This document shows positions 1-10,152 of a stretch of DNA of 64,000 nt, one piece after another (within the stretch, counting starts at the first letter, position 1; each line of letters begins with the position of its first letter). The position numbers and the translations under genes are program-made. The stretch covers positions 372,001 through 436,000 of the forward strand of contig CAVSHI010000002.1 in the NCBI GenBank assembly GCA_963727845.1, read 5' to 3'. The stretch is from JBEKTW01 sp963727845. GTDB lineage: Bacteria; Bacteroidota; Ignavibacteria; UBA10030; SZUA-254. The notes below the pieces were generated by a model, which saw only the letters and a program-made list of their open reading frames with translations, did not search any database and had not been told where the DNA came from.

Positions 1-844
1 CGTTGTTTCACCCAGGTTGACCATGCTTCCGGTTCCTGTTCGTACGTGACGGAATAGGGAAGGTATTTGATGCGGTATCCTTCCATGTAAATACGGATGC
101 TGAGTTCAGAGTCTTCGGTGATGGCATCTTCATCCCAGCCGCCGAGTCTGTCAAGCAGATGTCGCCGGACGACCAGGTTCGTTCCGGGAAGCGTTGAAAC
201 CCGGAAAAGTTTCCACCGGCCGGCCTGCAGCATCGACTGGAAGCTGAGCGTTTCGATGTTGATGAACCGCGTCAGCAGATTCCGGTTCTTGTTGATCGTC
301 CGGAATTTTCCCAGGACGGCTCCGAGGCTCGCGTCCGAAATAAGCTGCGCCATCAGGTATCGCAGCGCCGATGGGTGCGGAGTGTTGTCGGCGTCGTAGA
401 CAGCGATGAATTCCGCCCGCGTCTGTTTCAGGCCGAGATTCAGTGCGCGGGACTTCCCTTTTCCTCCTTCTCCTTTCGGGACGTTGAAGAGCCTCACCCG
501 GCCGTCCCGCTCGGCGTAACGGGAGACTATCTCCGGCGTGGAATCCGACGAACCGTCGTTGATGATGAGAATGTCGAGCCGGTCGGGGGATACTCAAGGT
601 TGACCATAGCTTCCAGCGTGTTGCCGATGACTTTCTCCTCATTGTGTGCCGGGATCAGGACCGTCACTTTCGGGTAGTCGAATTGTTGTTCATCAAGGGC
701 ACGCTGTTCCTTCAGCGACGAGCGATAGTGGAAAAATCCCGCGAGCGTTAGCATGAGCTGGTAGGCGATCATGAACCAGATAATGATGACCGATAGCAAG
801 AATACCATGCTCAGGAGGAGCTCAAGCACCGGCTGCTCGGTCAT
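1..844 (-). pseudogene. Membrane GT2 polysaccharide synthase, frameshifted and cut by window edge
   Basis: A processive family 2 glycosyltransferase of the PgaC/hyaluronan-synthase type, expected to polymerise a nucleotide-sugar at the inner membrane. The N-terminus has one hydrophobic helix (about residues 8-32), then the GT-A start VTVLIPAHNEE. After a frameshift come the metal/donor motif YDADN, the acceptor region with ITEDSEL, and the beginning of a QxxRW-like motif (KQR) exactly at the window edge. The frame breaks at a run of five G on the plus strand (585-589), where Pro-Pro-Asp would need six. The ATG at 844 overlaps the stop of the upstream deacetylase gene (ATGA), so the two are translationally coupled. 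The break may be real or a homopolymer assembly error; the rest of the sequence looks intact. Confidence 0.75.
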
Positions 845-3800
845 GCGCGTCCGGACTTTTGTGGACGGGAGAATCTGACGACCGCGTAGAACGAAAACAG
901 GGCGGCACCCGAGACAAAGCCGAAGGCCACAATCAGCCACGACGACCAGAAGCTCGTGAGGTCAATGCCGTAGGAAACGGTTGTCTCAAGAACGGCGATG
1001 CATTCATGCTCACCCGGCGGGAGGGTCACGCTGAAGCGATGATAGCCTTGCATCGGCGGGGAGTTCCATTCCTTCCCATCGACAAACAACGTGTAGGGGC
1101 GGTGACTGAATGAGGCGATGCACCGCCCGGCGCTACGGTAGGAGAAAGTGACGCTCGTGTTGGATTGGCTCAGCCGGGTCAGTTCCCCGGTGAGCGAAAG
1201 AAGTTGTCCTCTCGCTGAGAGCGGGGTGAATGGACCCGTCGTTCGCCTTTCACCGATAATTGTGTCCTGACCGCTCGGTAGGAGAAACACGCCTTGCTCC
1301 GAGCTTAGTCGATTTCCTTTCGATGTTCTCACGGAGACGTATTCCTTCGGGAGGTCGAGAACGACCGGGAACGGCGAGTTGATGACCCATCCGTCCGGGA
1401 TGCGGTGCAATTCCGCCCTCGCCGAGCTGGCATAACTCATCATGCGGAGATCCTGGGGTCGGACGCTGGATTCGGAGTAGGTGGTGAACCTGTCAGCTCC
1501 GCTCGCGGCAGAGCGAATCAGCTCGTAGCCTTCAATCCCGGTTTGAATGAGAGTCGGGAAGGATGTGGGAGTACTGTCATTACGGAATTGCAGGATATTC
1601 AGGTCGACCATGACCTCGTCATCACGGCGGGAAAGCGCCTGATAACGCTGGGCAAGTTGCTTGTAGCGCCGCGGGTCCTTTGACCATTCGGACTGAGGGT
1701 CTTCGACCTGGAGCGTGAACTTGTAATGTTTTTTCAACTCGATGATGCGCTCGACATCTACGCCGAAATACATGCGTAGCTCGGGATTTCCCAAGTTGTC
1801 CATTGCCGTCACGATCGCTTCCAGATGCGGCTTGGTTGATTGCACCTCGGCGATCATCTTCAGGAATTCTTCGTGCAGATGCGTCAGCTCGTCGACCCGG
1901 TAGTCCTCAAACATCTTCCATGATTCGGGACTTCGTTTCCAGTAATGTTCTGATAGCGAATCGAACAGCGATGCGGGGTCAAAGCCTGCCTTTCGTTTGA
2001 ACTCCTCACGCGCGGACGGATGCATCGGCGTCAGGAGATTTGGATTCTGAGGTCCCCTGTCGGATTCGTAGTACAACTCGGCAAGATTGACCCCATCCCA
2101 ATCGTATTCCTGCAGGAATGCCTTGTACGTTGTTTTGACGGAGTCAAGGCATTGCGGGCTCGTCAGCGCCATCAGGTAACGCCAGGACGGCCGGATCGAC
2201 TCCTTCTTGTAATTTTCCTCCTGCCACTCCGGGTGTGATTTCCAGAATTTTTCGGAGACTTGCGGCGGCTCGAGCCAGGCGTAGACCAGAATGCCGTTTG
2301 CGTGACAGAGCGTGATGAGTCTTCCGTAGTCGTACGACCATGTCGGGTATTGGTGCCATCCCGCTACGTGGAGTATGCGAATACCCTCCGTGGTCCAGTG
2401 CTTCACGAGATCTTCGACGCTGATATTATGCCGGAACCCCGGGTCGAAGTACATTTCGAGATGCTCGCGCTTCAGGATCGGCTGAAGCTTGAAAAAACTC
2501 CTGACATACTCCATCAAATACGGAAATCTGCTGTAGCCGCCGGTACTCACAGGGTCAAATCGGATCCCCAGAAAAATGTATTTGCCCGCTCCATATTGTC
2601 TTCCAACTGCAATTGGAGCATCCGTCCGCTCGTCGATGCACAATACCTCGTCGTTTTTCTCCATCTCGAATCGCGTCATGATATCCGGGCGATTCAGAAC
2701 AAGCGGGTCCTCCGGGAAAAGGCGATCCCGCATACGCTCAATCTTGATGGACGATTTCGCAAAGCGGACCCCCAGCTCTTCCGCCAGTCCGTTCTTTCCG
2801 TCGGTGATAAGGTTGCCCCCACTCTCAACAAATTGCACGATGCGGTCGTAATCGCGGTTTGAAAGCCGGTCAACCTGGTGATACGGTACGACCAGGAGGT
2901 TGTAGTCGCTCAGGTTTTCGACGCTGTCCCCTGCGAGGGTGTCGACAGGAATATTAAGCGAACGAAAAGCGGAAACGAAACTCGCCTGGTCATTGAGCAC
3001 ACCCCCGCCGAGTCTGGCGCGGGCATCCCAGAGAACGGCAACGCGAGCTTCCTCAAAAGATTGTTCATGCTGCGTCAGACCTTCCCACATGGACTTTGTC
3101 TGGCTCTGAATTTTTTCAAACCATGTCAGCTCTGCTTCACGGTATTCCATGGGCTCCGCAATGTAGATCTGGCCCTCGGGGATCTGAACGTTCCTCTTGA
3201 ACGGTCCGCGGACGCGATCTTGCGAAATATCCCGATGGTCGATCTCGCCATCCGGTCGCAGCCAGGTTTCCCTGAGATACTGATCCGCAAGGGTGATCTC
3301 CACCTGTTGATTCCCCGTTCCGACAAATCGGTCCTTCAGCCTCACGGAGGCCTGCTCGTTTTTCACATCCATAAAGGTATATCCGAGGTCAAGCGCACCG
3401 TCGACGTATTCCTCGATGTACCTGATATCGACAAACGGATGGATAAAGGCCGAGGCAAAGCCGTCTCGAACGGCCAATTGCGCTTTCGCACCCCGGAGCA
3501 GGGCCTGCACACCCGCTTCCTCCACCTCCGCGTTTGAATCAAGTGGAATATACCCAAGGTCCTCCGGGATAATGCGCTGTCCGTACAGATCATGTTCAAT
3601 AATGTACGGGAAGTACTGGCCGTAGTTGATGTCGTCAATGACCTGCCGTTGCTCCATGCACGTGCTGAAAAATGTGCCGAAGACGGGGTAGTCAAGCTGG
3701 GAGGCTGCGTAATGAGGTGTTTCCCAAACGAGGGGATAGATATTGTTCTTCCAGCATTCCTCAAGCCCCATTCTCAACTTTCGCTCAACGTATTCCTTCG

Positions 3801-4803
3801 AATCGGTTTTGATTGGATGGTCGACGCTTCCATCCCAGAACTCGTAATCAACTGCCGTGACGCCCAGGTACTGATGCGTCACGCCATGCATGACAATCGT
3901 TGCGCCGTGTGCAACCATATAGTGGATCGCATCCACAAATTCCGGCTTATCGGAAAGGCTCAATCGCAATCCGGCTTCGGGGTCGACGAAGAACGGAATG
4001 ATGCCGACAAGAAAAGGGATATGTTTTGAATAGAGCAAGTCGGCAATATCCCGTAGCTTGCCCGGACTTTCGAAGACGTTGACATCCTCTATCCGCAGGA
4101 GGGCGTGGTGATTTTCTTCGTGCTGCTCGCCCAGAATGTCGTGCAACATGTCTGCGAAGAGGATGTAGCGGTCCGTTTCCGTCGACGAGGCGAAGGGTGA
4201 ATCGGCGATGTACATGAAATTCCCGCTGCGTATGATATAGGGGGCTTCATGTCGCGTTGAACTTGAATATGCCGACGCCAGCACATCTGCATGCTTGCCG
4301 CTTGCGATCGAGACGATATTCAGATTCGGTTCCCCTTTTGTGAACGTCTGATTTCGCGACTTGACGATGTCAAAATTGGAGACGGTGTCGAGTTTCACGA
4401 ATGAAAAACCGAACCGGCCGCGAACATCATACGATTTACAGAAAGAGTCGAATCCGGTGTTCATCCAGACGACCTGTTTGTCGGACTTTTGAACATCGTG
4501 CAGGAAGCGATCGGGAGGGTCGCACTGTTTGCTGAACCCGATGAAGAACGTGATATCATAGTTGTTCATTTCTCCCGCCGCGTAGGAATTCACGGCCTTG
4601 ACCTTATGCTCAACGCTGAAATGACCGAGCAACATCGCGAGCTGGCGCGCGTCGCCCCGCGCATAACTCAAGGGGAGGTCGTTTCCCTCGAACAAAATGA
4701 GGACGCGTTTGTTTTGCGGGGTCTGGGCCGGAGAGACTGCAACCCCACAAACAACAAAGCTCAGGAGTAATCGGATGATCAAAGATGTATATTTCAAATC
4801 CAT
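841..4803 (-). CDS. Secreted DUF2334 deacetylase-like / GHL10-like glycosidase fusion
   Basis: A large envelope protein of about 1320 residues. I chose the ATG at 4803 rather than an upstream in-frame one because it is followed directly by a signal peptide (LLLSFVVCGVAVSPAQ). Next is a polysaccharide-deacetylase-like DUF2334 region (LLRIEDVNVFES, then MHGVTHQY with the His pair), a glutamine-amidotransferase-like segment, and a TIM-barrel glycosidase-like region (HVAGWHQYP, ILVYAWLEPP, WDGVNLAELYYE). A single C-terminal membrane helix is followed by a basic tail. The domain order resembles PgaB (deacetylase plus glycosidase), and the gene overlaps a PgaC-like GT2. I infer a role in modifying or trimming an exported polysaccharide. 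The exact substrate cannot be read from sequence. Confidence 0.75.
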   Translation of the reverse strand: MDLKYTSLIIRLLLSFVVCGVAVSPAQTPQNKRVLILFEGNDLPLSYARGDARQLAMLLGHFSVEHKVKAVNSYAAGEMNNYDITFFIGFSKQCDPPDRFLHDVQKSDKQVVWMNTGFDSFCKSYDVRGRFGFSFVKLDTVSNFDIVKSRNQTFTKGEPNLNIVSIASGKHADVLASAYSSSTRHEAPYIIRSGNFMYIADSPFASSTETDRYILFADMLHDILGEQHEENHHALLRIEDVNVFESPGKLRDIADLLYSKHIPFLVGIIPFFVDPEAGLRLSLSDKPEFVDAIHYMVAHGATIVMHGVTHQYLGVTAVDYEFWDGSVDHPIKTDSKEYVERKLRMGLEECWKNNIYPLVWETPHYAASQLDYPVFGTFFSTCMEQRQVIDDINYGQYFPYIIEHDLYGQRIIPEDLGYIPLDSNAEVEEAGVQALLRGAKAQLAVRDGFASAFIHPFVDIRYIEEYVDGALDLGYTFMDVKNEQASVRLKDRFVGTGNQQVEITLADQYLRETWLRPDGEIDHRDISQDRVRGPFKRNVQIPEGQIYIAEPMEYREAELTWFEKIQSQTKSMWEGLTQHEQSFEEARVAVLWDARARLGGGVLNDQASFVSAFRSLNIPVDTLAGDSVENLSDYNLLVVPYHQVDRLSNRDYDRIVQFVESGGNLITDGKNGLAEELGVRFAKSSIKIERMRDRLFPEDPLVLNRPDIMTRFEMEKNDEVLCIDERTDAPIAVGRQYGAGKYIFLGIRFDPVSTGGYSRFPYLMEYVRSFFKLQPILKREHLEMYFDPGFRHNISVEDLVKHWTTEGIRILHVAGWHQYPTWSYDYGRLITLCHANGILVYAWLEPPQVSEKFWKSHPEWQEENYKKESIRPSWRYLMALTSPQCLDSVKTTYKAFLQEYDWDGVNLAELYYESDRGPQNPNLLTPMHPSAREEFKRKAGFDPASLFDSLSEHYWKRSPESWKMFEDYRVDELTHLHEEFLKMIAEVQSTKPHLEAIVTAMDNLGNPELRMYFGVDVERIIELKKHYKFTLQVEDPQSEWSKDPRRYKQLAQRYQALSRRDDEVMVDLNILQFRNDSTPTSFPTLIQTGIEGYELIRSAASGADRFTTYSESSVRPQDLRMMSYASSARAELHRIPDGWVINSPFPVVLDLPKEYVSVRTSKGNRLSSEQGVFLLPSGQDTIIGERRTTGPFTPLSARGQLLSLTGELTRLSQSNTSVTFSYRSAGRCIASFSHRPYTLFVDGKEWNSPPMQGYHRFSVTLPPGEHECIAVLETTVSYGIDLTSFWSSWLIVAFGFVSGAALFSFYAVVRFSRPQKSGRA

Positions 4804-4975
4804 TATAATCCGGTATAATAAACCATCTGAAGGAGAAATTCCCTCAAGCAACATCTCAACATAACTTTTTCGCCGCAAACTACCAAACTTCGAGGTGCTG
4901 GGTCGCCGGCTCAAACTGGATGGAGTAAGTTGACTGTCATGCGGTTTCTTTTTACATTTCAACAACGAGCGAGCA
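4804..4975. promoter_or_regulatory. Divergent promoter region
   Basis: A 172-bp gap between the minus-strand deacetylase gene and the plus-strand histidine kinase gene. Both genes must be transcribed outward from here. I see AT-rich stretches near both starts but no operator or promoter boxes I would assign with confidence. Confidence 0.4.
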
Positions 4976-7213
4976 ATGAAACGTATCATAAACGCCATCC
5001 GCAGATTTTACACTTCGATGGGACTGGTTGAACAGTCCCAGGTGGTCGCCTCGACCGCCGTTGTCGTTGCCATGCTAACCATCATATGGGCCCATTTTGA
5101 AACAAGTCAGAGCCTCGGCGGGCTTACCTTCATCAGTATCGTGACAGTTGGCGTGATGGGTTTTGTCAGCGTCTTTTTCACAGTCAAGTACGGCCGACAA
5201 CTCGAGGAACAAAGCCGTGAGCTACTTGCTCTGAACACGATTGCCGAATCGGTGAATCATTCGGTGGAACTCAATTATGTCATGCGCAGCGCGCTGCTGA
5301 AAGTCATGGAACTTATGCGGGCGGACTTTGGGTGGATTTATCTCCTGGAGTTGGACCGTCCGGTTCTCAAACACCAATCCGGCACGTCGGCAAGGTTCTT
5401 CTTCCCCGGAATTTCTGTAAACGACGAATCAATGTCATGGGTGCGTGAACCGGGATTGTACCGTGTGCTCGACCTCCCCATTGACCGATGCATGTCGCCG
5501 GAATGCAGGGATGTCGGCGTCAGAGCGGTTGGTTCGATTCCGCTGGAGCGCCAGGGAACTCTTGCGGGCATGCTCATCATCGCCAATAAAGAAGAAAAAT
5601 CGTTCGTCCAGAAGAAGATCACATTGCTGCAGGCATTCGGCAACCAGGTAAGCGTTGCTCTTCATAATGCGTCGCTGTTCGAGCAAGTGAAACTTTCGGA
5701 GCAGCGTTATGCCGATCTGTATGAGCATTCGCCGGACATGTACCACAGCGTCGACCGCCGTGGCATTATTGTCAACTGCAATCTCACTGAAAGTGAGGTG
5801 CTCGGGATCAGAAAAGACGACATCATCGGCCGACCGCTGCTGAGACTCTATCCGGAATCCCAGCATGGCCATGTTCGTAATAATCTGGCGAAGTTGTTCG
5901 AGCGGGGCGAAGAGCTGAAGGATGTCGAGGAACAGGTGCAAAAGCAGGACGCTACACTCATCGATGTCAGTGTCAATTCTTCAATAGTTTACGATGTGGA
6001 CGGAAAACCTTCATTCGCCCGAATGGTGTTGCGGGATATCACGGAAAAGAAGAAAATGGAAGCCAAGATTCTGCAGGCGCAGAAAATTGACAGCATCGGC
6101 AATCTGGCCGGAGGAGTTGCCCACGATTTTAACAATATTCTGACGTTGATCCTGGGCTCGGCTTCCATTATGCGCCGGAAGCTGAAAGACGACCCGCGCT
6201 GGATGAAGTATGTGGATCTCATCGAAACCTCCTCCCGCCGTGGCGCGGCCGTAACGCGCCAGCTACTGACGTTTGCCCGACAGACAAATCCGCACGTGCG
6301 CCTGGTCGACATGAATACGCTGATCGATCAAACGCTGCGGTTGTTTGAGGCAACCACGACAAAAGCAATAAGTATCAAGTATGTGCCCTCTGCGGAAGCG
6401 GTTGTGGTGATGGGAGATGAAGGGCAACTGCAGCAAGCGTTGCTCAACCTCTGCCTGAATGCCCGTGATGCCATGCCGAATGGCGGCACGCTCAGTATCC
6501 GATGCGGATCGTTGTTTTTGAATGAACGGCAAGCCAACCTGTTCGCGGAAGGGAAGATGGGAGAATATGTGATGCTTTCTGTCGCGGATACCGGGGCGGG
6601 AATCTCCAAGGGCATTCTCCATCGCATCTTCGAGCCGTTTTTCACGACAAAGGAGCCGACGAAAGGGACCGGCCTCGGGCTGTCCGTCGTCCATGGCGTG
6701 GTGCGCAGCCATAACGGATATATCAATGTCGACAGCGAAATTAACACCGGCACGATTTTCACGATTTACCTGCCGCGGATCAGCGGGAGGGAACCCTTGA
6801 ATAGCGAACAGCGCCGCTCAAGAGAGCCTGTGGGAGGGAACGAGCGCTTGCTTCTGATTGAGGATGAGGCGTCGGTCAGCGAAGTTGGAGGAGACATTCT
6901 TGAGGATCTGGGATACCATGTGGAGAAAGCGTCCGACGGGAGAGAGGCCCTGGAAAAATTGGCGAGCACGCAACCACCCTTCGACCTTGTGATCCTCGAC
7001 ATGAACATGCCCCGCATGGATGGACGTGCGACCATCGAGCACATCAAGCAAGACCACCGCAGTCTGAAAGTTCTTGTTTGCAGCGGATACAGCGAGGCTA
7101 TGGTCGGTGAACAGAAGTTCGCGGAATTAATCGACGGCTTCATCCAGAAACCCTATGAGTCCGAGGACCTGGCGCTCAAAGTCCGCTCCTTGATCGACGG
7201 CCGCCCGGAATGA
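4976..7213 (+). CDS. Hybrid sensor histidine kinase / response regulator (GAF-PAS-HisKA-HATPase-REC)
   Basis: A 745-residue membrane-anchored two-component sensor. Two hydrophobic helices (about 22-44 and 48-70) are followed by a GAF domain (about 85-230) and a PAS domain (about 240-360). The HisKA H-box is VAHDFNNILT near residue 385, then the HATPase N-box (LLNLCLNARDAM) and G-boxes (DTGAGIS, GTGLGLSVV). A C-terminal receiver domain carries the phospho-acceptor Asp in VILDMNMPRMDG. The His-Asp-Phe-Asn-Asn H-box is typical of hybrid kinases of the NtrB-like group. No separate output regulator is adjacent, so the final target is unknown. The divergently transcribed polysaccharide genes are possible but unproven targets. 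Confidence 0.92.
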   Translation: MKRIINAIRRFYTSMGLVEQSQVVASTAVVVAMLTIIWAHFETSQSLGGLTFISIVTVGVMGFVSVFFTVKYGRQLEEQSRELLALNTIAESVNHSVELNYVMRSALLKVMELMRADFGWIYLLELDRPVLKHQSGTSARFFFPGISVNDESMSWVREPGLYRVLDLPIDRCMSPECRDVGVRAVGSIPLERQGTLAGMLIIANKEEKSFVQKKITLLQAFGNQVSVALHNASLFEQVKLSEQRYADLYEHSPDMYHSVDRRGIIVNCNLTESEVLGIRKDDIIGRPLLRLYPESQHGHVRNNLAKLFERGEELKDVEEQVQKQDATLIDVSVNSSIVYDVDGKPSFARMVLRDITEKKKMEAKILQAQKIDSIGNLAGGVAHDFNNILTLILGSASIMRRKLKDDPRWMKYVDLIETSSRRGAAVTRQLLTFARQTNPHVRLVDMNTLIDQTLRLFEATTTKAISIKYVPSAEAVVVMGDEGQLQQALLNLCLNARDAMPNGGTLSIRCGSLFLNERQANLFAEGKMGEYVMLSVADTGAGISKGILHRIFEPFFTTKEPTKGTGLGLSVVHGVVRSHNGYINVDSEINTGTIFTIYLPRISGREPLNSEQRRSREPVGGNERLLLIEDEASVSEVGGDILEDLGYHVEKASDGREALEKLASTQPPFDLVILDMNMPRMDGRATIEHIKQDHRSLKVLVCSGYSEAMVGEQKFAELIDGFIQKPYESEDLALKVRSLIDGRPE

Positions 7214-7289
7214 CTTGCAAATCAGCCCTGTTCTTCTTACCTTTTCGGCACAAAATTTTACCTTCCAACATCCATCGTTATCTCATTTC

Positions 7290-8132
7290 ATGAAGCCGCC
7301 CGGTGAACAACTTCGACGCGCCCGCGAAGCACAGGGCCGCTCGCTTGAGGATATTGCGGCGGCGACGCGCATCAATCGTAAATTTCTCCAACAGCTTGAG
7401 GACGGGATCCAACCGGACCTTCCGGAAACGTATGTCCGGGCGTTTGTCAAGGCGTATGCCGGGCAACTCGGACTGAGTCTTTCGGAAATTTCCACCGGGG
7501 ACGATCGGGACCGCCAACAAGACGACCACACTGGCGGAGGATCATCGGCACCGCAGGGGGGTCAGGTTCTCTCTGAAACGAAAGGGACAGCGCAGCCCGG
7601 GTCGCCATCCCTCCCGGCAAAAACGAACAAACGCCCGCAGGTGAATGTCTTGCTCCTTCTTGCGATTTTTGTTGTCGTGGGTTTGGCTCTTTCACTTCTG
7701 TGGATGCAGAGAGAGCGCAAATCCGATTCAGTCCAGGAAATCTCGTTCGCCCAGGTTGTGAAGGATCAGGAGCGCCGCCAGAAGCCCGCCGGCAAGGCAG
7801 TTGATACGTACGTCCCTTCCGCATCACGAGCGCCGGGAGGCGTGACGCCGGACAGCCTTATTCTTGAAGCCGCTTCGAGCGAAAGCGTCTGGGTGAGAAT
7901 TGTTGCCGATGGAGTGCAGGCAAAGGAGTATTCCCTTGCCCCGCAGAATCATGTTCGTATGAAGGCGAAGGAGTATTTTCTTCTCTCTCTGGATAACGCC
8001 CGCGCCGTCTCATTCAACTTGAATGGCAAGAAAGTCGGCGTACTCAACAGAAATCGGAAGCCGCTCTACAACATAACGTTGTCGTGGAGTACATTCCAGG
8101 ACCTGCAGAAAAATGGCGCCGGAACAGAGTAG
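7290..8132 (+). CDS. RodZ-like helix-turn-helix membrane protein
   Basis: A 280-residue protein with the RodZ layout. An N-terminal cytoplasmic XRE-type HTH (residues 1-75; REAQGRSLEDIAAATRI, then YVRAFVKAYA) is followed by a polar linker. A single transmembrane helix lies near residues 135-155 (LLLLAIFVVVGLALSLLW). The periplasmic C-terminal DUF4115-type domain contains SVWVRIVADG and FNLNGKKVGVLN. I chose ATG 7290 because the longer frame from 7215 adds a non-conserved leader. RodZ links MreB to the cell-wall machinery; this paralogue may do so, but a transcriptional role is also possible. Its last 20 bases overlap the ligA start, implying coupled translation. Confidence 0.85.
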   Translation: MKPPGEQLRRAREAQGRSLEDIAAATRINRKFLQQLEDGIQPDLPETYVRAFVKAYAGQLGLSLSEISTGDDRDRQQDDHTGGGSSAPQGGQVLSETKGTAQPGSPSLPAKTNKRPQVNVLLLLAIFVVVGLALSLLWMQRERKSDSVQEISFAQVVKDQERRQKPAGKAVDTYVPSASRAPGGVTPDSLILEAASSESVWVRIVADGVQAKEYSLAPQNHVRMKAKEYFLLSLDNARAVSFNLNGKKVGVLNRNRKPLYNITLSWSTFQDLQKNGAGTE

Positions 8133-10146
8133 AAAAAAGACCGCGGATGCGACGATCGTCCGGAAAGTGGATAAACTTCGGAAGGAGTTGCTTCGCCACG
8201 ACCACCTGTACTACGTTCTTGCACAACCGGAAATTTCCGACGGGCAGTATGACATCCTCATGAGGGAGTTGCAGGCGCTGGAGGCCGAACACCCGGAACT
8301 TTCTGCTCCCGACTCTCCTACACAGCGCGTTGGCGGTGAGCCGACAAAGGAATTTCCGACGTTCACGCATGCTATTCCAATGCTGAGCCTGGCGAACGCG
8401 TACTCGGAGGAGGAAATCCGCGACTTTGACAGCCGTGTGAAGTCGATTCTTGTCGACCGACCCTGCAGCTACGTGTGTGAAGTCAAGTTCGATGGTGTTT
8501 CCCTCACTCTTCGTTACCAAAAAGGCCTGCTCTCAGTCGGTGCCACTCGCGGAGATGGAACGCAAGGCGATAATATCACGAACAATGTGAAAACCATCCG
8601 TTCGATACCCCTGCGGCTGGAAATTGCCGACAAGAGTTTCCAGGATTGTGAAGTGCGCGGGGAAGTCGTTATGTTCAGGAAGGATTTCGAGCGAATGAAC
8701 GAAGAACGAGAACGGGCGGGCGAGAAGACGTTCATAAATCCCCGCAACTCGGTCGCCGGCACTTTGAAATTGCAGGACCCGAAGATTGTCGCAACACGCC
8801 CGTTGAGGTTTTTTGCTTATTCTTTGCTCCAGGCTCGGGGTAAGCAAAATAGTCATTTTGACAATCTTAATGCTCTTCGCCGGATAGGATTTTCCACGGA
8901 TTCAAGAGCGAAAATCTGCGAGAGCGTTGAAGATGTGATCGCGTACTGGAAAGGAATGGAAGAACAGCGCGACAAGCTGCCCTTTGATATTGACGGCGTC
9001 GTGGTGAAGGTCAATTCTTTGAGCAGTCAGGAAATCCTTGGTGCGATCGCAAAGAGTCCACGGTGGGCAGTTGCGTTTAAGTTTACTTCGCGGAAGGCTG
9101 AAACGAAACTCGAAGACATCCGTCTGCAGGTCGGCAGGGTCGGCACAGTGACGCCAGTTGCAATTCTCCATCCCGTCTTCCTCGGAGGTACCACGGTAAG
9201 CCGGGCCTCGCTCTACAATGAAGATTATACCCGGGAACTTGACATTCGTGTCGGCGATACCGTCGTCGTGGAAAAGGGAGGAGATGTCATACCGAAAATT
9301 TCAGCCGTCATCCTGGGGAAGAGACCCGGAAACACGAAGCCATTTGCGTTTCCGCACAAGTGTCCTGAATGCGGGTCAGAAATCGCGAGACTGGAAGGCG
9401 AAGCACATTATTTCTGCGATAACTACGAATGCCCGATGCAGATCCGCGGTCGGATAGAGCATTGGGCATCGCGCGGCGCAATGGACATCGAAGGATTGGG
9501 CGAAGCAGTTGTCGAACAACTCGTGTCGCATGGCTTTGTGAAAAATGTGGCAGATTTGTATTCGCTCCACCGGAAGCGGGAGGAATTGATAGCATTGGAG
9601 CGTTGGGGGGAAAAGAGCGTCCAGAATCTGCTTGGCGGTATTGAGAAGAGCAAACTGAAGCCATACCACCGGGTGCTGTACTCGTTGGGAGTTCGTCACG
9701 TCGGCGCGGGAGTTGCCGGTGTTCTCGTTGATCATTTTGGCTCCATTGATGTGTTGAAAAAGGCGACGCACGAAGACCTGGAATCTGTCAATGAGATCGG
9801 TCCGAAGATCGCTGAGAGCATTCTTCTTTTTTTCAAGGATCTGCGGCATCTCGAAATTATCGAACGACTCCGTGCAACGGGGGTCCGGTTCAACGTGGAC
9901 AGGAAGAAGAATAAGGGGCCCTTGGCAGGAAAAGTATTCGTCCTCACGGGCATTATGGGCTCGATGACACGGAACCGCGCGAAGGAAATGATTGAAGAAG
10001 CCGGCGGAAAAGTCGCGGCGACGGTTTCGAAGCAGGTAGATGTTGTCATCGCCGGAGAGGAAGCCGGTTCAAAACTCGACAAGGCACGGCGACTCGGCAT
10101 TAACGTGTGGGATGAAAAGAAGTTTTTATCATTGATCAAAGGGTGA
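8113..10146 (+). CDS. ligA: NAD-dependent DNA ligase LigA
   Basis: A full-length (677 aa) bacterial replicative and repair ligase that seals nicks using NAD+. Visible elements in order are the Ia domain with the DNA/NMN-binding Tyr pair (HLYYVLAQPEIS) and the adenylation motif VKFDGVSL with the nucleophile Lys at about residue 125. These are followed by the OB-fold segment VGRVGTVTPVA, a four-Cys zinc finger (CPECGSE then CDNYECP), a helix-hairpin-helix array, and a C-terminal BRCT domain (GKVFVLTGIMGSMTR). The length matches the family. The gene starts inside the 3' end of the RodZ-like gene and is followed within 10 bp by the GT9-like gene, so the three are probably co-transcribed. Confidence 0.97.
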   Translation: MAPEQSRKKTADATIVRKVDKLRKELLRHDHLYYVLAQPEISDGQYDILMRELQALEAEHPELSAPDSPTQRVGGEPTKEFPTFTHAIPMLSLANAYSEEEIRDFDSRVKSILVDRPCSYVCEVKFDGVSLTLRYQKGLLSVGATRGDGTQGDNITNNVKTIRSIPLRLEIADKSFQDCEVRGEVVMFRKDFERMNEERERAGEKTFINPRNSVAGTLKLQDPKIVATRPLRFFAYSLLQARGKQNSHFDNLNALRRIGFSTDSRAKICESVEDVIAYWKGMEEQRDKLPFDIDGVVVKVNSLSSQEILGAIAKSPRWAVAFKFTSRKAETKLEDIRLQVGRVGTVTPVAILHPVFLGGTTVSRASLYNEDYTRELDIRVGDTVVVEKGGDVIPKISAVILGKRPGNTKPFAFPHKCPECGSEIARLEGEAHYFCDNYECPMQIRGRIEHWASRGAMDIEGLGEAVVEQLVSHGFVKNVADLYSLHRKREELIALERWGEKSVQNLLGGIEKSKLKPYHRVLYSLGVRHVGAGVAGVLVDHFGSIDVLKKATHEDLESVNEIGPKIAESILLFFKDLRHLEIIERLRATGVRFNVDRKKNKGPLAGKVFVLTGIMGSMTRNRAKEMIEEAGGKVAATVSKQVDVVIAGEEAGSKLDKARRLGINVWDEKKFLSLIKG

Positions 10147-10152
10147 CCGCTT

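Noticed and set aside
7215..7289. A longer N-terminus for the RodZ-like protein
   Set aside because: The added 25 residues are not typical of the family and the ATG at 7290 begins directly at the HTH domain.
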